Under the pieces are notes generated by a model. The model saw only the letters and a list, made by a program, of their open reading frames with translations, was not told the DNA's origin and did not search any database. A stretch of DNA of 64,000 nucleotides from Arthrobacter sp. SPG23 (GTDB lineage: Bacteria; Actinomycetota; Actinomycetes; Actinomycetales; Micrococcaceae), in assembly GCF_000876655.1 (NCBI RefSeq), contig NZ_JYCN01000003.1:1-64000 (forward strand), read 5' to 3'. The position numbers were made by a program, and so were the translations under genes. Shown in pieces: positions 9,065-17,476 of this stretch (positions within the stretch are counted from its first letter, which is position 1; every line of letters begins with the position of its first letter).

Positions 9065-9132
9065 CAGCGGCCGGCCCACGCGCCGCGTGCCCGGAAGACG
9101 GGACTTATCGTGGCGCAGCGGGCCGGCCGCTG
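9065..9132. terminator. long stem-loop downstream of ptsH
   Basis: CAGCGGCCGGCCC (9065-9077) pairs perfectly with GGGCCGGCCGCTG (9120-9132), and an inner GCGCC (9080-9084) pairs with GGCGC (9112-9116). It lies about 40 bases past the ptsH stop on the minus strand and is the likely end of the fructose operon transcript. Confidence 0.65.
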
Positions 9133-9174
9133 ACTGCTGGTACCGGAGGCGGGCTGTACTAGTCCGCCGTGCCG

Positions 9175-9453
9175 CTACTCGGCGTCGTGATCGGTTTCCA
9201 GGATCTGGACCAGGTGGTCCAGGGCGGTGTCGGCGCCGTCGCCCTCGGCGCGGAGGACCACAACGTCGCCGTGCGATGCACCCAGGCTCATGAGGGACAG
9301 GATGCTCGCGGCGTCCATGGCCTCGTCGGCCGGTTCGCCCTGGCGGGCAATGGTGATCTCGTGCGGGTATTCGCCGGCTGCCTCGGCAAAGATGGCGGCG
9401 GGGCGGGCGTGCAGGCCCACGCGGCTGGCGATGGTGGCGGTGCGTTCGAACAT
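9175..9453 (-). CDS. ptsH: phosphocarrier protein HPr
   Basis: A 92-residue PTS phosphocarrier that passes phosphate from enzyme I to the sugar-specific EIIA domain. The active-site motif GLHARPA places the phosphorylated histidine at H15. The serine in DAASILSLMSLG (S50) is at the position of the regulatory Ser46 of other HPr proteins, but no HPr kinase gene is seen in this window. AAGGAG lies at good spacing before the ATG. It is the last gene of the fru operon, 56 bases after fruA, next to the only fructose permease here. No enzyme I gene is in the window. Confidence 0.95.
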   Translation of the reverse strand: MFERTATIASRVGLHARPAAIFAEAAGEYPHEITIARQGEPADEAMDAASILSLMSLGASHGDVVVLRAEGDGADTALDHLVQILETDHDAE

Positions 9454-9509
9454 GTGTGCTCCTTGGATATCAGGTCGAGACAGGTGGTTGGGAAGTCTTC
9501 CGAACCGGG

Positions 9510-11576
9510 TCAGACAGTTACTGGAACCGGCTCCACGGTATCAACGGTCTTGCGGACGGCCCAGCGCTTGAGTGCGATCACTGCCAGGGCGGTGACGACG
9601 GTGCCGACGAGGATCGAGACAACGAACATCACGAAGTTGTCGATGGCGAAGAAGACGAAGATTCCGCCGTGCGGGGCCTTCGAGCCTACGCCCGCTGCCA
9701 TGGAGATGGCGCCGGTCACGGCTCCGCCGAGCATGCTGGCCGGGATCACACGGAGCGGGTCGGCCGCGGCGAACGGGATGGCGCCTTCGGAAATGAAGGA
9801 CGCTCCCAGCAGCCAGGCGGCCTTGCCGTTTTCACGCTCGGCCAGGCTGAAGCGCTTCTTGTCCAGGACGGTGGAGGCGAGGGCCATGGCCAGCGGCGGA
9901 ACCATGCCCGAGGCCATGACGGCTGCCATGATCTGCCACGGTGCCTGGTTGTCCAGGGTTGCGGCACCCAGGCCGGCGACGGCGAAGGAGTAGGCAACCT
10001 TGTTGACCGGGCCGCCGAGGTCGAAGCACATCATGAGGCCCAGGATGACGCCCAGTGCGATGGCGCTGGCACCGGTGAGGCCGGAGAGCCAACCGTTCAG
10101 GCCCTTGGTGATGGCAACGATCGGGGCGCCCAGGATCAGGAACATCAGGCCGGAAGCCACCAGGGAAGCCACCAGCGGAATGATCACCACGGGCATCAGG
10201 CCGCGCAGCCAGCGGGCCACCTGGATCCTGCCGATGGAATGGGCGATGTAACCGGCCAGGAGGCCGCCCACGATGCCGCCCAGGAAGCCTGCACCCATGA
10301 ACCCTGCCACGGCGCCTGCCACGAAGCCTGGTGCGATGCCCGGGCGGTCGGCGATGCCGTAGGCGATGTAGCCGGCCAAGGCAGGGACCAGGAAGCCGAG
10401 AGACAGGGCACCGATCTTGAAGAGCACGGCACCGAGGTAGGCGCCGAGCGGACCCCAGGCGTTTTCAGGGTATTCGGTGGGCAGGTTGAAGATGCTGTTG
10501 TCCACCACGATGGCGTCGGCGAACTGGGTGATCAGGTAACCGCCCATCAGGAAGCCCAGGGCGATCAGGAGACCGCCACCGGCCACAAACGGGATCATGT
10601 AGCTGACGCCCGTGAGGAGCGCCTTCTTCAGCTTCTGGCCGATGTGCTCGCCCTTTTCGCTGGCCTCTGCTTCAGCCTGCTCTTCAGCGCCGTAATGCGG
10701 GACCCGCCGGGCGTTGGGATTGTCCGCGGCGGCCAATGCCTCCTGGACCATCTTGTCCGGCTCGTCGATGCCGCGCTTGACCGGAGCGTTGATCACCGGC
10801 ATGCCGGCGAAGCGCTCCTTGCCGCGGACATCCACGTCCACCGCGAAAATCACGGCATCGGCGGCTGCGATCACCGCGGGGTCCAGCGGTTTGGCGCCGG
10901 AGGAACCCTGGGTTTCCACCTGCAGGTCCACGCCGACTTCCTTGGCTGCGGCAACGAGGGAATCGGCTGCCATGTAGGTGTGGGCGATGCCCGTGGGGCA
11001 GGCCGTCACGGCCACGAGGCGCTTGGGGCCCCTTCCGCCGGCACCAGCAGCGGCACCGGTGGCGGCACCGGCGGACGGTGCTGCTGCTGCGGTCGCTGTT
11101 GCGGGTTCTGCGGCGGCCGCAGGCTTGTCGGCCAGGGCGCCCTCCACCAGTTCAACAATGTCGGCCTGCGTGGTGGCTGCGCGGAGCGCCGCAGTGAAGT
11201 CCTTCTTGATCAGCGAGCGGGCCAGCTTGGACAGGAGCTTCAGGTGCTCCTGGTCTGCACCTTCGGGGGCTGCGATGAAGAAGATCAGGTCCGCCGGGCC
11301 GTCCTTGGCGCCGAAGTCCACAGGCTGTGAGAGCCGGGCCATGGCCAGGGTGGGCACCGTCACCGCGGTGGAGCGGCAGTGCGGAATGGCAATTCCACCA
11401 GGAACGCCGGTGGCGGTTTTGGACTCCCGGGCAAAGGCGTCCGTGAAGAGGCCTTCCGCCTCGGTGGCGCGGCCGGTGGCGGCAACCCTGCCGGCCAGAT
11501 GGCGGATCACGTCCTCGGGCGAATTGCCCAGGTTCTGGTCTAGCTCGACCAGATCAGTAGTAATGAGCTGAGTCAC
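9510..11576 (-). CDS. fruA: PTS fructose transporter, EIIABC fusion
   Basis: A 688-residue permease that imports fructose as fructose 1-phosphate. EIIA is N-terminal, with its phospho-histidine in GGIAIPHCRST (H66). An Ala/Pro/Gly-rich linker runs from about 150 to 183. EIIB follows, with its phospho-cysteine in AVTACPTGIAHTYMAADS (C193). EIIC occupies about 320-688 with many membrane segments, for example TGVSYMIPFVAGGGLLIALG. The start is a GTG with GGAAGGA upstream, lying inside the end of the fruK region; the fruK stop is only a few bases before it. Phosphate arrives from HPr, encoded just downstream. Confidence 0.96.
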   Translation of the reverse strand: MTQLITTDLVELDQNLGNSPEDVIRHLAGRVAATGRATEAEGLFTDAFARESKTATGVPGGIAIPHCRSTAVTVPTLAMARLSQPVDFGAKDGPADLIFFIAAPEGADQEHLKLLSKLARSLIKKDFTAALRAATTQADIVELVEGALADKPAAAAEPATATAAAAPSAGAATGAAAGAGGRGPKRLVAVTACPTGIAHTYMAADSLVAAAKEVGVDLQVETQGSSGAKPLDPAVIAAADAVIFAVDVDVRGKERFAGMPVINAPVKRGIDEPDKMVQEALAAADNPNARRVPHYGAEEQAEAEASEKGEHIGQKLKKALLTGVSYMIPFVAGGGLLIALGFLMGGYLITQFADAIVVDNSIFNLPTEYPENAWGPLGAYLGAVLFKIGALSLGFLVPALAGYIAYGIADRPGIAPGFVAGAVAGFMGAGFLGGIVGGLLAGYIAHSIGRIQVARWLRGLMPVVIIPLVASLVASGLMFLILGAPIVAITKGLNGWLSGLTGASAIALGVILGLMMCFDLGGPVNKVAYSFAVAGLGAATLDNQAPWQIMAAVMASGMVPPLAMALASTVLDKKRFSLAERENGKAAWLLGASFISEGAIPFAAADPLRVIPASMLGGAVTGAISMAAGVGSKAPHGGIFVFFAIDNFVMFVVSILVGTVVTALAVIALKRWAVRKTVDTVEPVPVTV

Positions 11577-11578
11577 TG

Positions 11579-12577
11579 TCAGTCCTTCCGGAGGGCCGTG
11601 ATGGTTACGGCATCAGGGGTGGTTTGGTGGACCGCCGGAACTGTGGAGCCCGGCAGGGAGGCGGCGGCGGCACCGTGTGCCACAGCCTGACGGAGGCAGT
11701 CGGCCGGGGCGGCGCCCCGGCTGGAGGCGAGCAGGTAGCCGGCCAGGGAGGAATCTCCCGCACCGACCGTGCTCACGGCTTTGACCGGCGGATGCGTGGC
11801 CAGCCACGCGCCGTCGGACGTTACGAGTACTGCACCTTTGGAACCGAGCGTTGCCAGCACGGCACCTACACCGGAACGCACGACGGCGGCGGCGGCTGCC
11901 GCGGCAGCCTCCGGATCCGCTTCCAGTTCGTCAGCGGTGGACGCCGTGGCGAAACCGGCTGCGGCAGCCAGTTCAGCCAGTTCTTCGGCGTTGGGCTTGA
12001 GGAGGTCCGGCATGCCTGCCGCGTCGCCTGAGACGGCGGCGGCGAGGGGAGCGCCGGACGAGTCGACGGCGATGCGCGGGGCAGTCTGTCCTGTGCCGTT
12101 GCCGTCGTGTGTGGAGCGCAGCCGCCGGGTGACGGTGGCGTAGAAATCGGCCGGAACCCCGGGTGGGAGCGAGCCGGCCAGGACAACCCAGCTGGCGCCC
12201 CGGGAACGTTCCAGCAGCAGCCCGATCAGGGCTTCCTGCTGGTCTTCGCTCAGCACCGGGCCGGGTTCGTTGATCTTGGTGGTGACGCCATCCGGCTCCG
12301 TCAATGCCACGTTGGTACGCAGCGGCTCGTGGATGGGGAGGGCGGCGAAGGGAACGCCGCTGTCACGAAGCCCCGCAAGTACGGGATCGGAGTCGCCGCC
12401 CGGGAGGACCGCCACTGTTTCCAGTCCGGAGGCCACCAAAGCGCGGGAGACGTTGACGCCTTTGCCCCCGGATTCCTGGCGGACGGAGATGGCCCGCTGC
12501 ACTTCCCCGCGCAGCAGGGGCGAGGGGAGGCTGACGGTACGGTCAAGGCTGGGGTTTGCGGTGAGGGTGACAATCAT
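11579..12577 (-). CDS. fruK: 1-phosphofructokinase
   Basis: A 332-residue PfkB/ribokinase-family kinase that converts fructose 1-phosphate to fructose 1,6-bisphosphate, the step after FruA import. The N terminus MIVTLTANPSLDRTVSLP is typical of FruK, as is the GGKGVNVSRAL substrate motif at about 38-48. The C-terminal anion-hole/catalytic motif is VGAGDSSLAGYLL. Its ATG overlaps the fruR stop by four bases (ATGA), and fruA starts within a few bases of its end, so the three are one transcriptional and translational unit. Confidence 0.95.
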   Translation of the reverse strand: MIVTLTANPSLDRTVSLPSPLLRGEVQRAISVRQESGGKGVNVSRALVASGLETVAVLPGGDSDPVLAGLRDSGVPFAALPIHEPLRTNVALTEPDGVTTKINEPGPVLSEDQQEALIGLLLERSRGASWVVLAGSLPPGVPADFYATVTRRLRSTHDGNGTGQTAPRIAVDSSGAPLAAAVSGDAAGMPDLLKPNAEELAELAAAAGFATASTADELEADPEAAAAAAAAVVRSGVGAVLATLGSKGAVLVTSDGAWLATHPPVKAVSTVGAGDSSLAGYLLASSRGAAPADCLRQAVAHGAAAASLPGSTVPAVHQTTPDAVTITALRKD

Positions 12578-13383
12578 GCGATCACCACGTCCACGCCGGC
12601 GTCAGCAAGCGCCGCTGCGAGTTCCGGGCTGGGTTCACTGTCTGTAATCAAGGTGTCCAGATCTTTCAACGAGGCGAACTGGACCAGCGTTTCCGCATCC
12701 AGCTTGGACGAATCGGCCAGCACCACAATGCGGCGTGCCGATTGGACGAAGGCAGCCTTGACGGCGGCTTCTTCAGGATCGGGCGTGCTCAGCCCGAAGG
12801 CCGAGTGGATTCCGTTGGCGCCGATGAAGGCGATGTCCGGACGAATCTTGTGGGCGGCTTCCACGGTGGACTGACCCACGGCAGCCTGGGTGAGGCCGCG
12901 GACCCTGCCGCCCAGGAGGTGGAGTGCGATGCCCGGTTCGCCGGCGAGTTTCGCGGCGATGGGGATCGCATGGGTGATGACCACCAGTTCATTCTCCGAA
13001 CCGGCGGACGGGGAAGCGGCGGGATCGGCGAGGCGCAGGGCGATCAGGTCCGCCAGGGCCTCCGTGGTTGAGCCCGCGTCCACCAGGATGCTGCCGGCCG
13101 GGCTTTGCGGGATGAACGCCAGGGCGGCCTCGGCGATGCGCAGTTTCTCCGGCTGCCGCTGGATGGTCCGCTCAAGGATGCTTTCCTCGGTGGTGCTGAT
13201 GCGGTCCGGGGCGACGGCGCCGCCATGGACCCGGCGCACGCTTCCGGCTGATTCGAGGGCGGCAAGGTCCCGCCGGACGGTTTCGGTGGTGATGTTGAAG
13301 CGCTCGGCAAGGGCGGTGACGCTGGCGCGGCCGCTCTCGGCGACTAGACCTGCGATCAGCTGCTGGCGCTCCTCGGCGAACAC
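12574..13383 (-). CDS. fruR: DeoR-family transcriptional regulator of the fructose operon
   Basis: A 269-residue DeoR-type regulator. The winged helix-turn-helix is at residues 16-45 (VTALAERFNITTETVRRDLA). The C-terminal sugar-phosphate-binding domain contains ILVDAGSTTEALADLI and the end motif DTLITDSEPSPEL. As first gene of fruR-fruK-fruA-ptsH it probably represses the operon and responds to a fructose phosphate; both points are by analogy. About 100 bases of 5' untranslated region separate it from a good promoter flanked by a 16-bp inverted repeat (13496-13542). Confidence 0.92.
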   Translation of the reverse strand: MFAEERQQLIAGLVAESGRASVTALAERFNITTETVRRDLAALESAGSVRRVHGGAVAPDRISTTEESILERTIQRQPEKLRIAEAALAFIPQSPAGSILVDAGSTTEALADLIALRLADPAASPSAGSENELVVITHAIPIAAKLAGEPGIALHLLGGRVRGLTQAAVGQSTVEAAHKIRPDIAFIGANGIHSAFGLSTPDPEEAAVKAAFVQSARRIVVLADSSKLDAETLVQFASLKDLDTLITDSEPSPELAAALADAGVDVVIA

Positions 13384-13490
13384 TTACCCTCCATTGCGTA
13401 AATACTGCGGGTCCTGCAAGGACGAAGCTTCAGTTACTAGCGTCAGTGATTGGCGTCAGTGACTGCCATCACATGATGTTGAATTGTTTG

Positions 13491-13542
13491 ACTTTATCTT
13501 TGTTCTTGTTGGTTTGTCAATGAAAACAACACGAACAAAGAT
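13491..13542 (-). promoter_or_regulatory. fru operon promoter and inverted-repeat operator
   Basis: On the minus strand TTGACA (13515-13520) is a perfect -35, followed after 18 bases by TAAAGT (13491-13496). Around the -35 lies an inverted repeat with 16-base arms, 13496-13511 and 13527-13542, differing at one position; the arm reads ATCTTTGTTCTTGTTG. The AT-rich composition stands out from the surroundings. FruR is the obvious ligand. Confidence 0.75.
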
Positions 13543-13658
13543 GATTGCTTCCGTGAACGCCGGAAGCCGGGCCGGACCGTGGTGGTCTGGCCCGGCTTCC
13601 GGGATGTTCAGTTGCGGATTACCGCTGGCCTTCGTCAACGGCGGCCGGAGGGTCATGG

Positions 13659-13916
13659 CTAGAGGCTGCCGTCCCGGCTCTCGTTGCGGACAATGCGCTC
13701 GCCCGTGTTCGGGTCCACCACTGACCTGGTTTCACTCACCCGCCGGGTGCGCCCCGGCGACGCCAGGACCAGCGAGGCGATCAGGCCGATGACGCCAACG
13801 GCCATCAGGATGTAGCCGATCAGGGTCTGGTCCACGTTCGGGATCAGGCCCGGGGTGATGGCCCACGCCAGGATGGCACCGAGGGCGATAAGGAAAATGG
13901 AGGAACCGATTCTCAT
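13659..13916 (-). CDS. DUF6458 family small membrane protein
   Basis: An 85-residue protein with two membrane segments (IGSSIFLIALGAILAWAITP and TLIGYILMAVGVIGLIASLV) separated by a short loop with GLIPNVDQ. A hydrophilic C-terminal tail contains TRSVVDPNTGERIVRNE. This matches the DUF6458 family of actinobacterial membrane proteins of unknown role. The ATG has AGGAGC about seven bases upstream. It is transcribed alone, divergent from the FabF-like gene. Confidence 0.8.
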   Translation of the reverse strand: MRIGSSIFLIALGAILAWAITPGLIPNVDQTLIGYILMAVGVIGLIASLVLASPGRTRRVSETRSVVDPNTGERIVRNESRDGSL

Positions 13917-14226
13917 GACTTGCTCCTAGCTGTCCGGGGGACTTGCGGGCAAAACTTGATCAGCATGCTGTCTAGCGACACGCTACAGGCCACCCACGGC
14001 TGTTTCAATGAAGCGGGCGCCGCGCACCGTGGCCGTGTCCGAGTCGTTATTCTGCGCGGTTCCGGCGGTGCTGCTGCCGGCCCCCGAAGTAACACCCGGC
14101 AGCCGGAGGCGTGCCCCGCGTACTGTGGATTGCGCACGCATTCTCCGGTCGGCCGGAGGAGTGCGTCCGCGATGAACGCAGCGTCACCGGATCCGGCGTC
14201 AACAAATCCCAGGAGCAGTGTTACCC
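13917..14226. other. 310-base divergent spacer
   Basis: Lies between the leftward DUF6458 gene and the rightward fabF-like gene. It contains a perfect 10-bp palindrome CAGCATGCTG (13961-13970), which sits where the DUF6458 promoter should be. I see no convincing -10/-35 pair for the rightward gene and no real coding frame. Confidence 0.4.
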
Positions 14227-15447
14227 ATGTCTGAACCATTCCCCGCGGTTGTAGTCACCGGCCTGGGAGCAGTGACTCCCGTCGGCTCAACCGCCGGCGA
14301 AACGTGGGACTCGCTCCTGGCAGGCCGCTCCGGAATCGTGCCCCTCGACGACGAATGGGTTGCCGGGCTACCTGTGCGCATCGCGGGACGCGTTACCGCG
14401 GACGTCCCGTCGCTGCTCTCCACCTTGGAATACAAGAGGATGGACCGTTGCGGCCATCTGGCCCTCATCGCCGCCCGCGAAGCGTGGGCGCACGCCGGCC
14501 GGCCGGAAACCGACCCGGAACGGCTCGCCGTGGTGATCGGCTCCGGCTACGGCGGTCTGGACACAACGCTGGAGCAGGCCCGGACCCTGGACGCCAAGGG
14601 ACCGCGCCGGGTTTCGCCGCACACCCTCACCCGGATCATGGTCAACGGTCCCGCAGCCTGGGTATCCATCGACATGGGAGCCCGCGGCGGGGCACGGACC
14701 CCCGTCAGCGCCTGCGCCTCCGGGGCTGAAGCGATCTCGCAGGCTGCCGACCTGATCCGGAGCGGCGCCGCCGACGTCGTCATTGCCGGCGGAGTGGACT
14801 CCTGCATCAACGGCCTGACCATCAGCGGGTTCTCGCAAATCCGGGCGCTCTCCACCCGCAACGACAGCCCGCAGGCCGCCTCCCGGCCCTTTGACCGCGA
14901 CCGCGACGGCTTTGTCATGGCTGAGGGTGCCGGGATCGTGGTCCTTGAACGCGAAGACCATGCCCGTTCCCGCGGGGCCGAGGTGCTCGGGGTCATTGCC
15001 GGAACCGCCGTCACTTCCGACGCCGTGGACATCGTGGCGGCCGACCCCGCCATGCAGCGACGCGTCCTGCAGAAGGCCATTGCCGCAGCCGGCCTCACCG
15101 GCGGCGACATCGGCTTCGTCCACGCCCACGCCACGTCCACCCCGGTGGGGGACCGGCTTGAAGCGGAAGCCATCGGCGCCGTCGTCGGGCATTCCGTCCC
15201 TGTCACGTCCACGAAATCCCTCACCGGGCACCTGCTGGGCGGGGCCGGGGCGCTCGGTGCCATCGTCACCATCCAGGCGCTGCGCGCGGGCGCCGTCCCG
15301 GGAACCCTCAACCTCGACAACCCGGACCCGGACATCCACCTCAACATCGTTTCGGAGACAACCCGCGGGCTGGCCGCAAAGGCCGGTATTTCCAATGCGT
15401 TCGGCTTCGGCGGACACAGCGCCTCGCTGGTGATCACTGCCGGCTGA
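14227..15447 (+). CDS. beta-ketoacyl-ACP synthase II-like protein
   Basis: A 406-residue condensing enzyme of the FabF/KAS II type, joining malonyl-ACP to an acyl chain. The catalytic triad is complete: C163 in VSACASGAEA, H301 in VHAHATSTPVGD and H335 in SLTGHLLGGAG. The Cys motif reads ACASGAE, not the usual ACATGAH, and no acyl carrier protein or FabD gene is adjacent, so it may be a secondary ketosynthase and not the housekeeping enzyme. The frame opens at a GTG three codons upstream (14218), but AGGAG would then be only two bases away; the ATG at 14227 has better spacing. An esterase gene follows after 29 bases. Confidence 0.85.
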   Translation: MSEPFPAVVVTGLGAVTPVGSTAGETWDSLLAGRSGIVPLDDEWVAGLPVRIAGRVTADVPSLLSTLEYKRMDRCGHLALIAAREAWAHAGRPETDPERLAVVIGSGYGGLDTTLEQARTLDAKGPRRVSPHTLTRIMVNGPAAWVSIDMGARGGARTPVSACASGAEAISQAADLIRSGAADVVIAGGVDSCINGLTISGFSQIRALSTRNDSPQAASRPFDRDRDGFVMAEGAGIVVLEREDHARSRGAEVLGVIAGTAVTSDAVDIVAADPAMQRRVLQKAIAAAGLTGGDIGFVHAHATSTPVGDRLEAEAIGAVVGHSVPVTSTKSLTGHLLGGAGALGAIVTIQALRAGAVPGTLNLDNPDPDIHLNIVSETTRGLAAKAGISNAFGFGGHSASLVITAG

Positions 15448-15476
15448 GGCCCGCCGCCGAAAGTTAGGCTGATGCG

Positions 15477-16094
15477 ATGGAAACAGTCGTATGGTCCCGG
15501 CCGGAGAACCAGCGCGCCGGCACGCCATTGCTCGTGATGATGCACGGCTACGGAACGGACGAGGTGCGGATGTCGGACCTCTTCGGCCAACTGCCGCCCG
15601 AGTTCACCTGCGCGGCCCTGCGCGCGCCCAAAGTGATCGGTGACGACTACGGCTGGTTCCTGCTGGATTACTTCCTGACCCATGACTTCGCCGACGTCAT
15701 CTCCGTCAGCAACGCGGTGTTCGACTGGATCAACTCAGTCAAGGGGCAGCACAGCAGCGTGAGTTTGCTGGGATTCTCGCAGGGCATGGCCATGGCCAGC
15801 ACGCTGCTGCGGCTGCGGCCGCACGACTTCCGGGCTGTGGTGGGATTGTCCGGATTCGTCCTGGACAACGAACTGCTGGCGATGAGCGAATCCTTCGACA
15901 GCAGGCCGCCGTTCTTTTGGGGCCGGGACAAGGCCGACCTGGTGATCAATGAAGCCGCCGTGGAGCACACTGCGGAGTGGTTGGACCGGAATACGCAGCT
16001 GACTGCACGGACCTATCCGGGGATGGGCCATACGATTTCCAAGGCCGAGATGGCGGACGTTAGTGCCTTCCTGCGCCACTACGTACTGCGCTGA
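15477..16094 (+). CDS. alpha/beta hydrolase (phospholipase/carboxylesterase type)
   Basis: A 205-residue serine hydrolase resembling small carboxylesterases such as EstB/YpfH. The oxyanion-hole motif is MMHGYGTDE (21-29), the nucleophile S101 is in LLGFSQGMAMA, the acid is D151 or D154 in GRDKADLVI, and the base is H185 in YPGMGHTIS. No signal peptide, so it is cytoplasmic. It follows the FabF-like gene in the same direction and may be co-transcribed. TTAGGCT a few bases before the ATG could instead be its own -10 giving a near-leaderless transcript. The substrate is unknown. Confidence 0.85.
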   Translation: METVVWSRPENQRAGTPLLVMMHGYGTDEVRMSDLFGQLPPEFTCAALRAPKVIGDDYGWFLLDYFLTHDFADVISVSNAVFDWINSVKGQHSSVSLLGFSQGMAMASTLLRLRPHDFRAVVGLSGFVLDNELLAMSESFDSRPPFFWGRDKADLVINEAAVEHTAEWLDRNTQLTARTYPGMGHTISKAEMADVSAFLRHYVLR

Positions 16095-16197
16095 GCCGCG
16101 CAGCTAAGCCACAAAGGCCGGCCCTCAAACAGGACGCTCCCGCCCGTAAGCCCGCCACAATCCGCACTCTTGGGAAAAACTAGTTGCGCGCTAAATT

Positions 16198-16211
16198 TGT
16201 AAGCGCTTACA
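16198..16211. promoter_or_regulatory. LacI/GalR-type operator, perfect 14-bp palindrome
   Basis: TGTAAGCGCTTACA is its own reverse complement and fits the consensus of LacI-family operators, including the catabolite-responsive cre type, with the central CG step. It lies 64 bases before the chosen LacI start, so autoregulation of the lacI-pgm-GH65 group is likely. Confidence 0.8.
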
Positions 16212-16274
16212 CTCTTCTTCGGCCATGTACCGGGCCCAGGACTTCCGCCGAAGAAAGGGTTGAGCCCGTGTTGC

Positions 16275-17303
16275 ATGGCTAGAGCGCCGCGCGTGACCAT
16301 CCAGGACGTTGCCGCATTGTCGGGGCTGTCCATCTGTACTGTTTCCCGGGCGCTGCGCGGGCTGCCCAACGTGTCGGAAACGGCCCGTGTGAAAGTGGCT
16401 GACGCCGCCACCAAGCTCGGTTACAAAGCGTCCCCGGCAGCATCGCGCCTTGCCGGCGGCACCACCGGGTCCGTGGCCATCATCGCGCCCACGGCCACGT
16501 CATGGTTCTTCGCCCAGGCCGTGGAGGCGGCTGAGGAAGTCTTCGCTGACAGCGGCTTCGACACCGTGCTCATCAGCCTGCGCAACACTCCCGGCGTGCA
16601 GCGCAAGGTCTTCGGCGACCTCGACGCCCTGGTTCAGCGCGTGGATGGCGTCCTGCTGCTCAACATTGCACTCAGCGTCACTGAAATCGACGCCCTGGCC
16701 TCCTCCGGACTGGCCGTTGCGAGCGTAGGCATGCACGACGTTCCCTGGGACAACGTGGGGATCGACAACGAGGACGCGGCATGGAAGGCCACCAGCCACC
16801 TGCTCGCCCTGGGGCACTGGGACCTGGCCATCCTCTCCGGACGCGAACCGGGGGAGCGCACCGTGGCCACGGCCACGGACCGGCTCAAAGGTTTCCGGCG
16901 GGCCCTTGCGGAGCACGACCTGACCGTGGATCCGGACCTGGTGATGGACGCCGGTTCGAGCATCGAAGGCGGCCGCCGGGCCACGACCGAGCTCATCGAA
17001 AACCGCAGGATGCCGTCCGCAATCTTCGCCGGCTGCGACGAAACGGCCTTCGGCGCGCTCATGGCCCTGCGGGAGCTCGGTTTGTCAGCGCCGAAAAACG
17101 TGTCCATCATAGGAATAGACGATCATCAGATGAGCTGGTTCCTTGGCCTGAGCACAATCGCCCAGCCAGTGGCCGACCAGGGCGCCTTCGCCGCCAACCT
17201 GCTGATCGAAGGACTCCAGCGTCCTGGGCCGTTGAGTGCCCCGGCCAGCCACGTACTGGAAACCAAACTGATCGAACGCAAGAGCACACGGCGGAAACGC
17301 TGA
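16275..17303 (+). CDS. LacI-family transcriptional regulator
   Basis: A 342-residue repressor. The N-terminal DNA-binding domain starts VTIQDVAALSGLSICTVSRA (residues 7-26), with the hinge region NVSETARVKVADAATKLGYK. A periplasmic-binding-like sugar domain follows, with GTTGSVAIIAPT at its start and the usual ending VADQGAFAANLLIEGL. A TTG at 16260 is also in frame but has its purine-rich stretch directly against it; the ATG at 16275 gives the usual LacI N terminus. It precedes a beta-phosphoglucomutase and a GH65 phosphorylase, so the ligand is probably a glucose disaccharide or a derived phosphate (inference). A perfect palindromic operator sits just upstream. Confidence 0.92.
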   Translation: MARAPRVTIQDVAALSGLSICTVSRALRGLPNVSETARVKVADAATKLGYKASPAASRLAGGTTGSVAIIAPTATSWFFAQAVEAAEEVFADSGFDTVLISLRNTPGVQRKVFGDLDALVQRVDGVLLLNIALSVTEIDALASSGLAVASVGMHDVPWDNVGIDNEDAAWKATSHLLALGHWDLAILSGREPGERTVATATDRLKGFRRALAEHDLTVDPDLVMDAGSSIEGGRRATTELIENRRMPSAIFAGCDETAFGALMALRELGLSAPKNVSIIGIDDHQMSWFLGLSTIAQPVADQGAFAANLLIEGLQRPGPLSAPASHVLETKLIERKSTRRKR

Positions 17304-17476
17304 TGAAAACGGTCAGTGGAAACGCTGAGCGAGAGACGCTGAGCACAAACGCCAGCTCCGGCCGCCGACGCCCGCCTCCACCGGCCCGGCCCTGGGCCCG
17401 ACTGTTCCGGCCCGCACCAAACCTGCAGTATCCATGCACTTCCCCTGCCGCCGTCTGAAAGGACACCGAGTACCGC

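Noticed and set aside
9456..11330. 624-codon plus-strand open frame across fruA
   Set aside because: Shadow of the PTS gene, rich in Gly, Asp, His and Gln with no domain and no ribosome binding site.
13440..13462. Two GCGTCAGTGA direct repeats taken as the FruR operator
   Set aside because: They lie in the transcribed leader, are short, and the AT-rich inverted repeat at the promoter is a far better operator candidate.
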